A stretch of 64,000 nucleotides of DNA from Breoghania sp037026715 (GTDB taxonomy: Bacteria; Pseudomonadota; Alphaproteobacteria; Rhizobiales; Stappiaceae). This document shows, one piece after another, positions 1 to 8,181 of this stretch (positions are counted from its first letter, which is position 1; each line of letters opens with the position of its first letter). The notes beneath the pieces are model-generated. The model was given only the letters and a program-made list of their open reading frames with translations. It ran no database searches and was not told where the DNA came from. Location: NCBI RefSeq assembly GCF_037026715.1, contig NZ_JBANCG010000005.1, forward strand, positions 186,001-250,000, written 5' to 3'. Position numbers and translations under genes: made by a program.

Positions 1-1328
1 AAATCGCGCTCGATGGCCTTCAGCGCGCGGCCCCATGTGCCGGGCTCGGCCAGCACCGCACCACCAAGCGCGGCTTCGGCCCGCCGCGCCCGCTTCGGCG
101 TCGCCGCCATGCCGCCGAAGGCGACGCGCGCATGGATGATGCGTCCCTCCTCGATGGTGAACAGGAAGGCGGCCATCACGGCGGAAATGTCCTGATCGAA
201 GCGCTTGGAGATCTTGTAGGCGCGGAAGACGTCGTTCGGCCCCGGCGCCGGCACGAAGATGCCGGTGACGAATTCCCCCTCGCCACGGTCCTGCTTGCCG
301 TAGTCGATGAAGAAATCCTCCAGCGGCAGGGTGCGCGCCGTCTCGCCCTTGCGCAGCTCCAGCATGGCGCCGAGCGCGATCAGCATGGGCGGCGTGTCGC
401 CGATGGGCGAGCCGTTGGCGATATTGCCGCCGACCGTTCCAGACGCGCGCACCTGCCGGGATCCGATGCGCGACCACACCGCGCCGAGATCGGGGTCGAG
501 CCGCGCGATTTGAGGCTCCACCCGCGCAAGGCTCGCCGTGGCGCCGATGATCAGCCCCTCCTCGATGGCCTCCACGCGATCGAGGAAGGCCACCCGGCCG
601 AGCCAGATGATCTTCGGCAAGTCGCGAAGCTGCTTGGTGATCCAGAGCCCCACATCGGTCGCGCCTGCGACCAGAGTCGCATCCGGATGGCGGGAATAGA
701 GATCGGCCAGGGCGTCGATAGACGCGGGTGCGGCGAAGAACGAGGTCTCGTCGCCGATGAAGATCTCCTCGCCGTCGTGAAGACCCGCGAGCGTTTCGGC
801 GATTTGGTCGGCACGGCGCGAGAACTGGTCGTCGGGCTCCGCGAAGCAGACTTCCAGCGCCGCATCCGCGATCGGCCTGTAGCCCGTGCAGCGACAGAGA
901 TTTCCGGCGAGCGCCTCGTTGACCGTGCGCCGGTCCGGCGTGGCCGCCGGCTGGTGATAGAGCGTGAAAAGGCTTATGGCGATGCCGGAGGTGCAGAAGC
1001 CGCACTGCGAGCCGTGATGGCGGGCCAGCGCTTCCTGGACGGGGTGCAGACGCCCGTCTTCCGCCAGATCCTCGATGGTCACAACCTCGCAGCCATCCAC
1101 CTGGCCGAGCAGCTGAATACAGGCGTTGACGGGCTCGTAGACCAGTTGCCCGTCCACAAGCCTGCCAAGCGCCACGGTGCAGGCGCCGCAATCGCCTTCG
1201 TTGCAGCCCTCCTTGGTGCCGACTTTTCGTTCGCTGAGGCGCAGATAATCGAGCAGCGTCTCGGTGGGCGCCACGTCGGAAAGCTCGATGATCTGATCCC
1301 CGCGCAGGAAGCGGATCGCTTCACGCAT
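1..1328 (-). CDS. xdhA: Xanthine dehydrogenase small subunit (partial, 3' end cut by window)
   Basis: This subunit carries the two [2Fe-2S] clusters and FAD of xanthine dehydrogenase, which oxidises hypoxanthine and xanthine to urate in the cytoplasm. Reading from the ATG at 1328, residues 1-160 form the ferredoxin/[2Fe-2S] part: cluster one uses Cys42, Cys47, Cys50 and Cys70 (motif EGCNEGDCGACTVA) and cluster two Cys109, Cys112, Cys145 and Cys147 (QCGFC and NLCRCTGYRP). The FAD-binding domain of the CO-dehydrogenase flavoprotein type follows, with VAGATDVGLW and SGTVGGNIANGSPIGDTPP. About 442 codons are present, and the last few tens lie off the left edge. It starts 5 bases after the uraH stop, so both are in one purine-breakdown operon; xdhB and xdhC probably follow off-window. 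The residue pattern makes the call secure. Confidence 0.93.
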   Translation of the reverse strand, partial: MREAIRFLRGDQIIELSDVAPTETLLDYLRLSERKVGTKEGCNEGDCGACTVALGRLVDGQLVYEPVNACIQLLGQVDGCEVVTIEDLAEDGRLHPVQEALARHHGSQCGFCTSGIAISLFTLYHQPAATPDRRTVNEALAGNLCRCTGYRPIADAALEVCFAEPDDQFSRRADQIAETLAGLHDGEEIFIGDETSFFAAPASIDALADLYSRHPDATLVAGATDVGLWITKQLRDLPKIIWLGRVAFLDRVEAIEEGLIIGATASLARVEPQIARLDPDLGAVWSRIGSRQVRASGTVGGNIANGSPIGDTPPMLIALGAMLELRKGETARTLPLEDFFIDYGKQDRGEGEFVTGIFVPAPGPNDVFRAYKISKRFDQDISAVMAAFLFTIEEGRIIHARVAFGGMAATPKRARRAEAALGGAVLAEPGTWGRALKAIERD

Positions 1329-1333
1329 GCGGC

Positions 1334-1681
1334 TCAACTCCCGCGATAGGTCGAATAACCGTAGGCCGACAGCAAAAGCGGCACATGATAGTGCGCATCG
1401 GCATCCGAAATCCCGAAACGGATCGGGATCATGTCCAGAAAGGCCGGCTCCGGCAGGCTCTGCGCCTTGCGCAGATAATCGCCGGCAAAGAAGCGCAATT
1501 CAAATGTTCCGGCGCGAAAGGCGGAGCCTTCGAGAAGCGGCGTGTCCGCGCGACCGTCGGCATTGGTCGAAAGGGCGGAAAGCCGTTCGGGCTCGCCATC
1601 CAGACACCATAACTCGATATAGAGCCCCGCCGCAGGCTTTCCCGCGCCGGTGTCGAGAACATGGGTGGTCAGACGCCCCAT
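1334..1681 (-). CDS. uraH: 5-hydroxyisourate hydrolase (transthyretin-like)
   Basis: Hydrolyses 5-hydroxyisourate, the product of urate oxidation, to OHCU in the route to allantoin. The protein is 115 residues, the family length, and ends in the diagnostic C-terminal YRGS. The expected active-site residues are visible: His7 in TTHVLD, Arg44 in NADGR, His97/His99 in AHYHVPLLLS. A GAGGAG ribosome site lies about 5 bases before the ATG. It is first in the visible operon, directly upstream of xdhA, which supports a urate-degradation role. No signal peptide is seen, so it is cytoplasmic. Confidence 0.95.
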   Translation of the reverse strand: MGRLTTHVLDTGAGKPAAGLYIELWCLDGEPERLSALSTNADGRADTPLLEGSAFRAGTFELRFFAGDYLRKAQSLPEPAFLDMIPIRFGISDADAHYHVPLLLSAYGYSTYRGS

Positions 1682-2237
1682 CGCGGCTCCTCTTGATACG
1701 ACAATAGATTAGGCATGCACCGCGAGTGTGCATCACCATGCCGGCTCACAAAAGAACTTAATTCAGTCACGGGCGATGCCGAAACGGCATCACCCCACGG
1801 CCTGCCGATGCCGAGCCGGACTCAGCCACGATCGAAGATCATCGCCGGCTCGAGAGCAAGCCCGGATCGGGCAAAAGGCGTCGGCGGCGAAAGGCCGGAA
1901 CCGCGCGGCCACGGGCGCCGGTTCACACGCACCGCACGAAAGCGCGCGAAACCGCCATTGTCATCGCCCTGATGGCGCGGCGCGGAGAATGCGACATATG
2001 GCGCGCGAATTGACGACGCACGGTCGGCCGGCAACGTCTTGTGGATAAGAAGCGCACGTGCAGCACGCGCCGCACTCTCCACCGTCATCACCCGGCGAAG
2101 TCCGGGTGATCCAGCGCGCCACGCATTCGGGGCCAGCCATGGATTGCCCGGACGAAGCCAGGCAATGACGACGGAGGGGCCTGGGTGGGATAGCGGGTGC
2201 AACCGGCGACGTACAGCCGTCGAGACGCGTTTTCGCC
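1682..2237. other. Intergenic stretch with one C-family repeat
   Basis: 556 bases between the 3' end of qor and the start of uraH, both on the minus strand. No credible gene is seen; the short open frames here have no recognisable content. The only structure is the C-family palindrome at 2077-2179. The uraH promoter must lie in the 1682-2070 part, but I see no clear operator. Confidence 0.6.
2077..2179. repeat. C-family palindromic repeat, copy C1
   Basis: The left arm reads CCGTCATCACCCGG then GTCCGGGTGATCC, itself a hairpin. The right arm reads GGATTGCCCGGAC then CAGGCAATGACG, also a hairpin. The outer parts pair as GTCAT with ATGAC. The same design recurs at 18405, 38328, 44637 and, in variant forms, at 13467, 43240, 50008 and 57909. 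Confidence 0.8.
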
Positions 2238-3215
2238 CTACGGCAGCAGCACCGTCGTCCCCGTCGTGCGGCGGCCTTCCAGGTCCCGGTGGGCCTTCAC
2301 GGCATCGGCGAGCGCGTAGGTCTGGTTGACCTTGATCTTCACCGCTCCGCTCGCCACCACGTCGAACAGGCCGTTGGCGGTGCGCTCCAGATCGGCCCTC
2401 TGCGCGACGTAGGTGAAGAGCGTCGGCCGGGTCGCGAAGAGCGAGCCCTTCTGGCCCAGTAGCGCAAGGTTGAAGTCCCGGATCGGGCCCGACGACTGGC
2501 CGAAGGACACCCACATGCCGAGCGGCTTCAGGCAGTCGAGCGAACCGGGATAGGTGTCGTTGCCGACCGAATCGTAGACGACATCGCATTTCGCCCCGCC
2601 GGTGATCTCGGCCACCCGTTCCACGAAGTTCTCCTTCGTGTAATCGATGACGTGTTCGTAGCCGTGGGCGCGCGCCAGTTCCGCCTTTTCCGGCGAGCCG
2701 ACCGTGCCGATGACGGTGGCGCCCAGGTGCCTCGCCCACTGCCCGGCGATCAGCCCGACCCCGCCGGCCGCGGCATGAAACAACAGCGTGGTGCCCGGAC
2801 CGACCTTGAACGTGTCTTTCAGCAGATAGCTCGCCGTCATGCCCTTCAGCATCATGCCGGCCGCTGTCCGGCTGTCGATCTCGCGGGGAAGCTTCACCAG
2901 CCGGTCGGCCGGCACCAGCCGCTCCTCGGCGTAGGAGCCGAGCGGGCCGACATAGGCGACGCGGTCACCGGGCGCGACCTCACTCACCCCTTCCCCCACC
3001 GAGACAACGGTGCCCGCGCCCTCGTTGCCCGGCGTCATCGGCAGGCCTTCGGGTGCGGGATAGAGGCCGGAGCGGAAATAGGTGTCGATGAAGTTCAGGC
3101 CGATCGCCTCGTGCCGGATGCGGGCCTCGCCCGGGCCGGGCTCGCCGATCTCAACTTCCTCGAACCGCATCACCTCCGGTCCGCCGGTCTCGTGAACGCG
3201 TATCGCTCGAACCAT
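2238..3215 (-). CDS. qor: NADPH:quinone oxidoreductase, MDR family
   Basis: A zeta-crystallin-like enzyme that reduces quinones with NADPH in the cytoplasm. It has no zinc-ligand pattern. Residues 1-120 are the GroES-like domain, with NFIDTYFRSGLYP and TPGNEGAGTVVSVGEGV; the Rossmann part follows with HAAAGGVGLIAGQWARHLGA, the NADPH-binding AxxGGVG loop. The length is 325 aa, as usual for QOR. The open frame extends further upstream to 3353, but the ATG at 3215 aligns with the family N-terminus (MVRAIRVHETGGPEVM) and is preceded by AAAGGGAGC. It lies 52 bases after terC and is probably the last gene of pcs-terC-qor. Confidence 0.9.
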   Translation of the reverse strand: MVRAIRVHETGGPEVMRFEEVEIGEPGPGEARIRHEAIGLNFIDTYFRSGLYPAPEGLPMTPGNEGAGTVVSVGEGVSEVAPGDRVAYVGPLGSYAEERLVPADRLVKLPREIDSRTAAGMMLKGMTASYLLKDTFKVGPGTTLLFHAAAGGVGLIAGQWARHLGATVIGTVGSPEKAELARAHGYEHVIDYTKENFVERVAEITGGAKCDVVYDSVGNDTYPGSLDCLKPLGMWVSFGQSSGPIRDFNLALLGQKGSLFATRPTLFTYVAQRADLERTANGLFDVVASGAVKIKVNQTYALADAVKAHRDLEGRRTTGTTVLLP

Positions 3216-3267
3216 CTTCGGGCTCCCTTTTCGTTTCGCCGATTTCTGCGCGCGGATATCGGACCGT

Positions 3268-4020
3268 TCAGCGTGCCGCCCCGCGGCGTTCGCGACGGCG
3301 CCTTGCGGCCAGGATGTTGAAGAACTCGACCGAACAGGAAAACGCCATGGCAAAGTAGATGTAGCCGCGCGGAATGTGGAAGCTCAAGCCGTCTGCCACC
3401 AGCGCCACACCGATCAGCAGCAGAAAGGCGAGCGCCAGCATCTTCGTTGTCGGATGGCGCCTGATGAAGTCGGCGATCGGGCCGGAGGCGACGTACATGA
3501 TGATCAGCGCGACGACCACGGCGGCGATCATGATCGACAGGTGCTCCGCCATGCCGATGGCCGTGATGATCGAGTCGACCGAGAACACCATGTCGATGAT
3601 GGCGATCTGCACGACGACGGACAGGAAGGACGCAGCCGCCTTCGCCGGGCGCGGGTCGCCGCCATCGTCCTCGTCGCTCTCGCCGGCCTCAATCGTATCG
3701 TGGATCTCCTGCGTCGCCTTGACGATCAGGAACAGGCCGCCGGCGAGCAGGATCAGATCCCGCCAGGAAAAGGCGTTCTCGAACAGTTCGAAGAGCGGGC
3801 GCTGAAGCGTGATGATCCAGGTCAGAAGCGACAGCAGCGCCACGCGGAAAACGAAGGCGAGCGTCAGGCCGATGGCCCGGGCCCGGTCGGCGGAGACGCT
3901 TTCCAGCCGGCCGACGATCAGCGAGATGAAGATGATGTTGTCGATGCCGAGGACGATCTCCATGACCGTCAGGGTGACGAGGCTGGCCCAGCCGGCCGGT
4001 TCAACCACCCATTCCAGCAT
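3268..4020 (-). CDS. TerC family integral membrane protein
   Basis: A multi-pass inner-membrane protein of the TerC/Alx/YgdQ superfamily; several members export manganese or influence tellurite resistance. The 250 residues contain about seven hydrophobic segments and both family signatures, with acidic residues inside membrane helices: MEIVLGIDNIIFIS near the N-terminus and IAIIDMVFSVDSII in the middle. An acidic linker (GESDEDDGGD, about residues 113-122) separates the two halves. The gene starts 3 bases after the pcs stop, so it is translated from the same message. The substrate cannot be read from the sequence, and manganese is only an inference from characterised relatives. Confidence 0.88.
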   Translation of the reverse strand: MLEWVVEPAGWASLVTLTVMEIVLGIDNIIFISLIVGRLESVSADRARAIGLTLAFVFRVALLSLLTWIITLQRPLFELFENAFSWRDLILLAGGLFLIVKATQEIHDTIEAGESDEDDGGDPRPAKAAASFLSVVVQIAIIDMVFSVDSIITAIGMAEHLSIMIAAVVVALIIMYVASGPIADFIRRHPTTKMLALAFLLLIGVALVADGLSFHIPRGYIYFAMAFSCSVEFFNILAARRRRERRGAAR

Positions 4021-4023
4021 TTT

Positions 4024-4767
4024 TCACTCCGCCGAGCGTGCACGCATCCTGTCGCTGAGCTGGAACAGGGCGCCGATCACCAGCAGATAGATACTGGAAC
4101 CGGCCAGTCCAATACCCGTCAGTCCCTGCGCCTGCATGCCGTCGCTGGCGGCCACGAAGGCGGAACCGAGCCAGACGATGGCGACGGCGAGCGTCAGCGG
4201 CCTGAGCCGCTTCACCCGCACCGGATGAACGAAACGCACCGGCGCGAAGGTCAGCGCCACGAACACCACGATGATCGCCAGCGAATAGGCCTGCAGCCCG
4301 GGAAACGCGAAGATCACGAAGACCAGCATGTTCCACGTCACCGGGAAACCACGGAAACAGTTGTCCGGCAGCTTCATACCCTCGTAGGCGAAATAGAGTG
4401 CACCGGAGACGACGACGAGCCCGGAGGCGATCAGATTGTAGGGGCTACTCATCAGCCCGGCGGTGGCGATGGCGAAGGCCGGTAGCAACACGTAGGTCGC
4501 GTAGTCGATGACAAAGTCGAGCGCCGCGCCGGACCAGGTCGGCAGCTTCTCGGTGACATTGGCCGCACGCGCCAGCGGTCCGTCCACACCGTCGACGACG
4601 AGCGCGACGCCGAGCCAGGCGAACATCATCGGCCAGTCGCGGTCCGCCGCCGCAACCATTGCCAGAAGCGCCCACAGCGCACCGGAAGCGGTCAGGATGT
4701 GGACGGCAAAGGCCAGCCAGGTGGATTTGCCCATGTTTGCGGATTCTTCGCGCGGCTGCGTCGCCAT
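4024..4767 (-). CDS. pcs: Phosphatidylcholine synthase
   Basis: Condenses CDP-diacylglycerol with choline to give phosphatidylcholine and CMP, a one-step route common in rhizobia and relatives. The enzyme is an inner-membrane CDP-alcohol phosphatidyltransferase. The 247 residues show about eight hydrophobic helices and the catalytic motif in its Pcs form: DGVDGPLAR (residues 59-67), then LPTWSGAALDFVIDYATY, with Gly80, Asp84 and Asp88. The spacing between the AR and the G is longer than in phosphatidylserine-type enzymes, as is normal for Pcs. The N-terminus could instead be Met12 (4734). It heads the pcs-terC-qor set and is divergent from the ubiH-like gene. Confidence 0.93.
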   Translation of the reverse strand: MATQPREESANMGKSTWLAFAVHILTASGALWALLAMVAAADRDWPMMFAWLGVALVVDGVDGPLARAANVTEKLPTWSGAALDFVIDYATYVLLPAFAIATAGLMSSPYNLIASGLVVVSGALYFAYEGMKLPDNCFRGFPVTWNMLVFVIFAFPGLQAYSLAIIVVFVALTFAPVRFVHPVRVKRLRPLTLAVAIVWLGSAFVAASDGMQAQGLTGIGLAGSSIYLLVIGALFQLSDRMRARSAE

Positions 4768-5342
4768 TTCACTTGCTTTCCGGGGATGCGCCGGTTGCGC
4801 CGTTCAAGCCTTCTGCGTCCTGGAGCATATCCCGATCGGATGAACCGATCTGATAGATTAGGAAATCGCTCTAGCGGACACGCGGCCCGTGTTCCAGCGG
4901 TTTTAAACCGGTCGGCTTTCGAACCCTTAATTGCTTCACGCCGCGGATGGCCTGATCCCGTTCGATCCGCCCCGCGCGCCGCCCTCGCCTGCACTCTTGG
5001 CATCGCAGCGCGTCACAGTCGATCAAAACTTGTTCAAAAGGGTCACTTTCCGGTCATCGGGTCCGGAAAAATTGGGCAAAACTGTACAATGTTGACACCG
5101 GGGTGGCACCGGCCACCGTCAAAATGACGCAGGTGCGCGCGCTGCGGAAACGAGCGCGCACGGGTGAGTCGCGCGCAATCGCATGCGAAGACCCCGCTCT
5201 TGCCGGAACCCGAAGGCTGGCCTAAGCCTTCCCTGCACAAGCATTCCAGCGCACCACGCGGACCGGATGGGCCGGTCCGGATGAGACACGTCCGAACGGG
5301 ACATCCCGAGGGGGGCCGGACATATCAAGAAGGATGGAGACG
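4768..5342. other. Divergent spacer between pcs and the ubiH-like gene
   Basis: 575 bases without a credible gene, holding promoters for pcs (leftward) and the hydroxylase gene (rightward). The only repeat is the E-family palindrome at 4823-4874. A TTGACACCGG box at 5094-5103 could be a rightward -35 element, but I see no convincing -10 partner. Confidence 0.5.
4823..4874 (+). repeat. E-family short palindromic repeat, copy E1
   Basis: Begins GAGCATATCCCGATCGGATG and ends GGAAATCGCTCTAG. The reverse complement of 26319-26366 has the same order: GAGCATATCCCGATC, GATG, CC, ATC, GAT, then GGAAA and CGCTCT. The ends pair with each other as GAGC/GCTC. It is about 50 bases long and carries no open frame. 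Confidence 0.7.
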
Positions 5343-6554
5343 ATGAGCAAGGCGACAGCGCAGATGACGGAGATCGCCGTGGTCGGGTCTGGCCCCTCGG
5401 GGATGATCGCGGCCCTGCTGCTTTCCGCCCGGGGTTTTACCACCGTCCTCGTCGGCCCGAAGGCCAAGGCCGATCCGCGCACCACCGCGCTGCTCGACGC
5501 CTCCGTCGCCATCCTCTCCGATCTCGGCGTCTGGGACGACATCGCGCCGCTTGCCGCGCCCTTGCGCCAGATGCGCCTGATCGACGACACGGGCCGGCTC
5601 GTGCGCGCGCCGGAGACCCTGTTCGACAGTTCGGAAATCGGCCTTGAGGCATTTGGCTACAATGTCTTGAACAACGATCTTAATGCGGTGCTTGAAAAAG
5701 CGCTCGACCGCAGCCAGGTAACCCGCATCGAGGCCTTCGCCGAGGCGGTTCGGCCGCCGGCCGCTGGCCGCCTCGATAACGTGGAGATCGATATCGAGGG
5801 CCGCGACGCGCCCCTTTGCGCAAAACTCGTCGTGGCCAGCGACGGGCGGGAATCGCGGGTGCGCGATGCGGCGGGCATCGCGGTCCGGCGCTGGAGCTAC
5901 CCGCAATCTGCGCTGGTGGCCAACCTCTCGCACGGGCGGCCGCACGACGATACCTCCACCGAGTTCCACACGCCGCACGGCCCCTTCACGCTGGTGCCAC
6001 TGAAGGGCAATCGCTCGAGCCTCGTGTGGGTGGGCGAGCCCGCCGCGATCGAGACGGCCGCTGCGCTCGGCGAGGAGGCCTTCGCGACCGAGGTCGAGCG
6101 TCACGCGAAATCGATCCTCGGGCCGATGAAGCTCGAAAGCGGCCGTCAGGTTTTCCCCCTGTCGGGCATGAAGGCAAAGACGGTTGCGGCCCGGCGCATT
6201 GCGCTCGTGGGCGAGACGGCGCATGTCTTCCCGCCGATCGGTGCTCAGGGCCTCAACCTGTCGCTGCGCGACGTGGCGGTGCTCGGGCAGACCTGCGAGC
6301 GCGCGCGCTCCAACGGACAGGACATCGGCGGCGAAACCGCGCTTGCCGCCTACGCGGCGGCCCGGCGCGGCGACATTGATACTCGCATCTTCGGCGTCGA
6401 CACGCTCAACCGCACGCTTTTGGCGGATTTCCTGCCCATCCAGATGGTGCGCGGTCTGGGGCTCTATCTCGCCGGCCAGGTCGGCCCCTTGCGCCGCCTC
6501 CTGATGCGCGAGGGCGTAGCCCCCTCGTTCCGCGGCCGCGCGAAATCGGCGTAG
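5343..6554 (+). CDS. UbiH/UbiF-family FAD-dependent hydroxylase
   Basis: A flavin monooxygenase of the aromatic-ring hydroxylase class that acts on ubiquinone precursors in alphaproteobacteria. The order of motifs is typical: the FAD dinucleotide loop VVGSGPSGM near the N-terminus, the DG motif ASDGRESRVR in the middle, and the second FAD motif ALVGETAHVFPPIGAQGLNLS, with GETAH in place of the more common GDAAH. The start at 5343 (MSKATAQMTE) has AGAAGGA 8 bases upstream; the in-frame ATG at 5334 would overlap that site. The length is 403 aa. Which ring position it hydroxylates (UbiH, UbiF, UbiI or the alphaproteobacterial UbiL/UbiM) cannot be settled from sequence alone. Confidence 0.88.
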   Translation: MSKATAQMTEIAVVGSGPSGMIAALLLSARGFTTVLVGPKAKADPRTTALLDASVAILSDLGVWDDIAPLAAPLRQMRLIDDTGRLVRAPETLFDSSEIGLEAFGYNVLNNDLNAVLEKALDRSQVTRIEAFAEAVRPPAAGRLDNVEIDIEGRDAPLCAKLVVASDGRESRVRDAAGIAVRRWSYPQSALVANLSHGRPHDDTSTEFHTPHGPFTLVPLKGNRSSLVWVGEPAAIETAAALGEEAFATEVERHAKSILGPMKLESGRQVFPLSGMKAKTVAARRIALVGETAHVFPPIGAQGLNLSLRDVAVLGQTCERARSNGQDIGGETALAAYAAARRGDIDTRIFGVDTLNRTLLADFLPIQMVRGLGLYLAGQVGPLRRLLMREGVAPSFRGRAKSA

Positions 6555-6576
6555 GTGGCCGGAGATCGGAGCAAGG

Positions 6577-6707
6577 GGCCCATCCTTCGAGACGGCCGCT
6601 TCGCGACCTCCTCAGGATGACGTTGTGTTTGTTGATGGTTTAGCGAAACAAGCAACACGATAACGTCATCCTGAGGAGGGCCGAAGGCCCGTCTCGAAGG
6701 ATGGGCC
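6577..6707. repeat. A-family cloverleaf palindrome, copy A1
   Basis: Outer stem GGCCCATCCTTCGAGACG paired with CGTCTCGAAGGATGGGCC. Inner hairpin CTCCTCAGGATGACGTT paired with AACGTCATCCTGAGGAG. Side hairpins are CGC-TTC-GCG on the left and GGGCC-GAA-GGCCC on the right. It sits between the convergent 3' ends of the ubiH-like gene and the thioesterase gene. Confidence 0.9.
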
Positions 6708-6745
6708 GCTTGCTTTCACAGCCGCTTCACCACCCGCGCTCCCCC

Positions 6746-7171
6746 TCAGCGCGGCGGGATCGAATACGTCGCCGTTGCGTGCGCCACGATCTCTTCGCTT
6801 CCCTCGCTGGTGATCGCGCATTCGGTCACCGCGAGCCGCTTGCCGAGCTTCAGGAGCCGGCATGTGCCCAGCAGGTCGCCCGGCGACGGCTTTTTCAGGA
6901 AGTTGATGTTGAGATTGGTCGTGACCGCCAGCGCCACCGGGCCGATATGGGCGAGAATCACCACATAGGCGGCAAGATCGGCGAGCGCCATCATGGTCGG
7001 CCCCGAAACGGTGCCGCCGGGCCGCAGGTGCCGGTCATGCGCGTTGAGGCGGATCACCACCTCGTTTTCGGAAACGGATTCAACCGTATAGGCCGGTCCA
7101 TCGTAATTGATTTCTGGAAATTCACGATCGAGGAAGTCGGAAACTTCCTCCTTGTCCATAACGGTGCCCAT
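6746..7171 (-). CDS. PaaI-family hotdog thioesterase
   Basis: A small cytoplasmic acyl-CoA thioesterase with the hotdog fold. The core contains HLRPGGTVSGPTMMALADLAAY, the helix carrying the catalytic-loop pattern of PaaI/4HBT proteins, then TTNLNINFLKKPSPGDLLG. The open frame reaches 7240, but GGGGAGG at 7176-7182 places the start at 7171 (MGTVMDKEEV, 141 aa), with 7174 as the adjacent alternative. It is divergent from the enoyl-CoA hydratase gene across about 125 bases. The substrate is unknown; the neighbouring hydratase suggests fatty or aromatic acyl-CoA metabolism, as an inference. Confidence 0.87.
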   Translation of the reverse strand: MGTVMDKEEVSDFLDREFPEINYDGPAYTVESVSENEVVIRLNAHDRHLRPGGTVSGPTMMALADLAAYVVILAHIGPVALAVTTNLNINFLKKPSPGDLLGTCRLLKLGKRLAVTECAITSEGSEEIVAHATATYSIPPR

Positions 7172-7295
7172 CATTCCTCCCCAGGCCGATCGACAATTCT
7201 GACCATGCGGCATGGGAGACAATCCCGGCTGGCTGCGCAAGTGCCTTGTGGGCGGACATGCGCTATAAGAGGCGAAACATCAGGGAGACGCATTC

Positions 7296-8114
7296 ATGGC
7301 CGACGCCGCGACCACGCTGCCGGGAACCCCGCTGAAATCCGCGCTTGAAGACGGCATCCTGCGCCTGACGCTCAACATGCCGGAGCGCATGAACGCCCTT
7401 TCGGAAGCGATGATGGCCTCGCTGTCGTCGGCACTTTCGCGCGCGGGCGAGGATGATGCGGTGCGGGTCGTGGTGATCGATGCGGCGCCGGGCAAGGTCT
7501 TCTGCGCCGGACACGACCTGAAGGAACTGACGGCCCACCGCAGCGATGCCGATCGCGGGCGCGCCTATTTCACCGATATCATGGGCCGCTGCTCGGCGCT
7601 GATGCAGCAGATCGTTTCGCATCCAAAACCGATAATCGCCGCCGTTGCCGGGGTGGCGACGGCGGCCGGCTGCCAGCTGGTGGCCTCCTGCGATCTGGCG
7701 ATCGCCACAGACCGGGCGACCTTCTGCACGCCGGGCGTCAATATCGGGCTTTTCTGTTCCACCCCGATGGTGGCGCTCTCGCGCAACGCGAGCCGCAAAC
7801 AGGCGATGGAGATGCTGCTCACCGGCGAAAGCATCGACGCTTCCACCGCCAAGGATTTCGGCCTTATCAACCGCATCGTGCCGAGCGAATATCTCGATAC
7901 GGTGGTGACGAAATACGCCGCCGTCATCGCGTCGAAATCGCCGCTGACGCTGAAGATCGGCAAGGAGGCGTTCTACGCCCAGGCCGAGATGTCGCTGGAG
8001 GACGCCTACAACTATTGCGCCAACGTGATGGTGGAGAACATGCTCGCCCGCGACGCCGAGGAAGGCATCGGCGCATTCCTGGAAAAGCGCGCGCCGGAGT
8101 GGGAGGGGCGGTAG
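7296..8114 (+). CDS. Enoyl-CoA hydratase/isomerase family protein (ECHDC3-like)
   Basis: A crotonase-fold enzyme of 272 aa. The oxyanion-hole segments are visible: FCAGHDLKELTAH (about residues 69-81) and AAVAGVATAAGCQLVASCDLAIA (about 112-134). The usual hydratase glutamates are not at their places: the segment TPGVNIGLFCSTPMVALSR resembles the ECHDC3-like branch, whose reaction is not well defined. It may therefore not be a classical beta-oxidation hydratase. It is expressed divergently from the PaaI-like thioesterase. A GGGAGA ribosome site lies at 7283-7288, a few bases before the ATG. Confidence 0.88.
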   Translation: MADAATTLPGTPLKSALEDGILRLTLNMPERMNALSEAMMASLSSALSRAGEDDAVRVVVIDAAPGKVFCAGHDLKELTAHRSDADRGRAYFTDIMGRCSALMQQIVSHPKPIIAAVAGVATAAGCQLVASCDLAIATDRATFCTPGVNIGLFCSTPMVALSRNASRKQAMEMLLTGESIDASTAKDFGLINRIVPSEYLDTVVTKYAAVIASKSPLTLKIGKEAFYAQAEMSLEDAYNYCANVMVENMLARDAEEGIGAFLEKRAPEWEGR

Positions 8115-8181
8115 CGGGGGCCGGGTGCCGAGGGTCACCGTAGGCGCGCCTTGCGGAACGAGCCTTTTGGAGCAAGCGGCC

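Noticed and set aside
132..1349. A 405-codon plus-strand frame over xdhA
   Set aside because: The minus strand encodes a clear xanthine dehydrogenase subunit with all eight cluster cysteines; the plus frame is its shadow.
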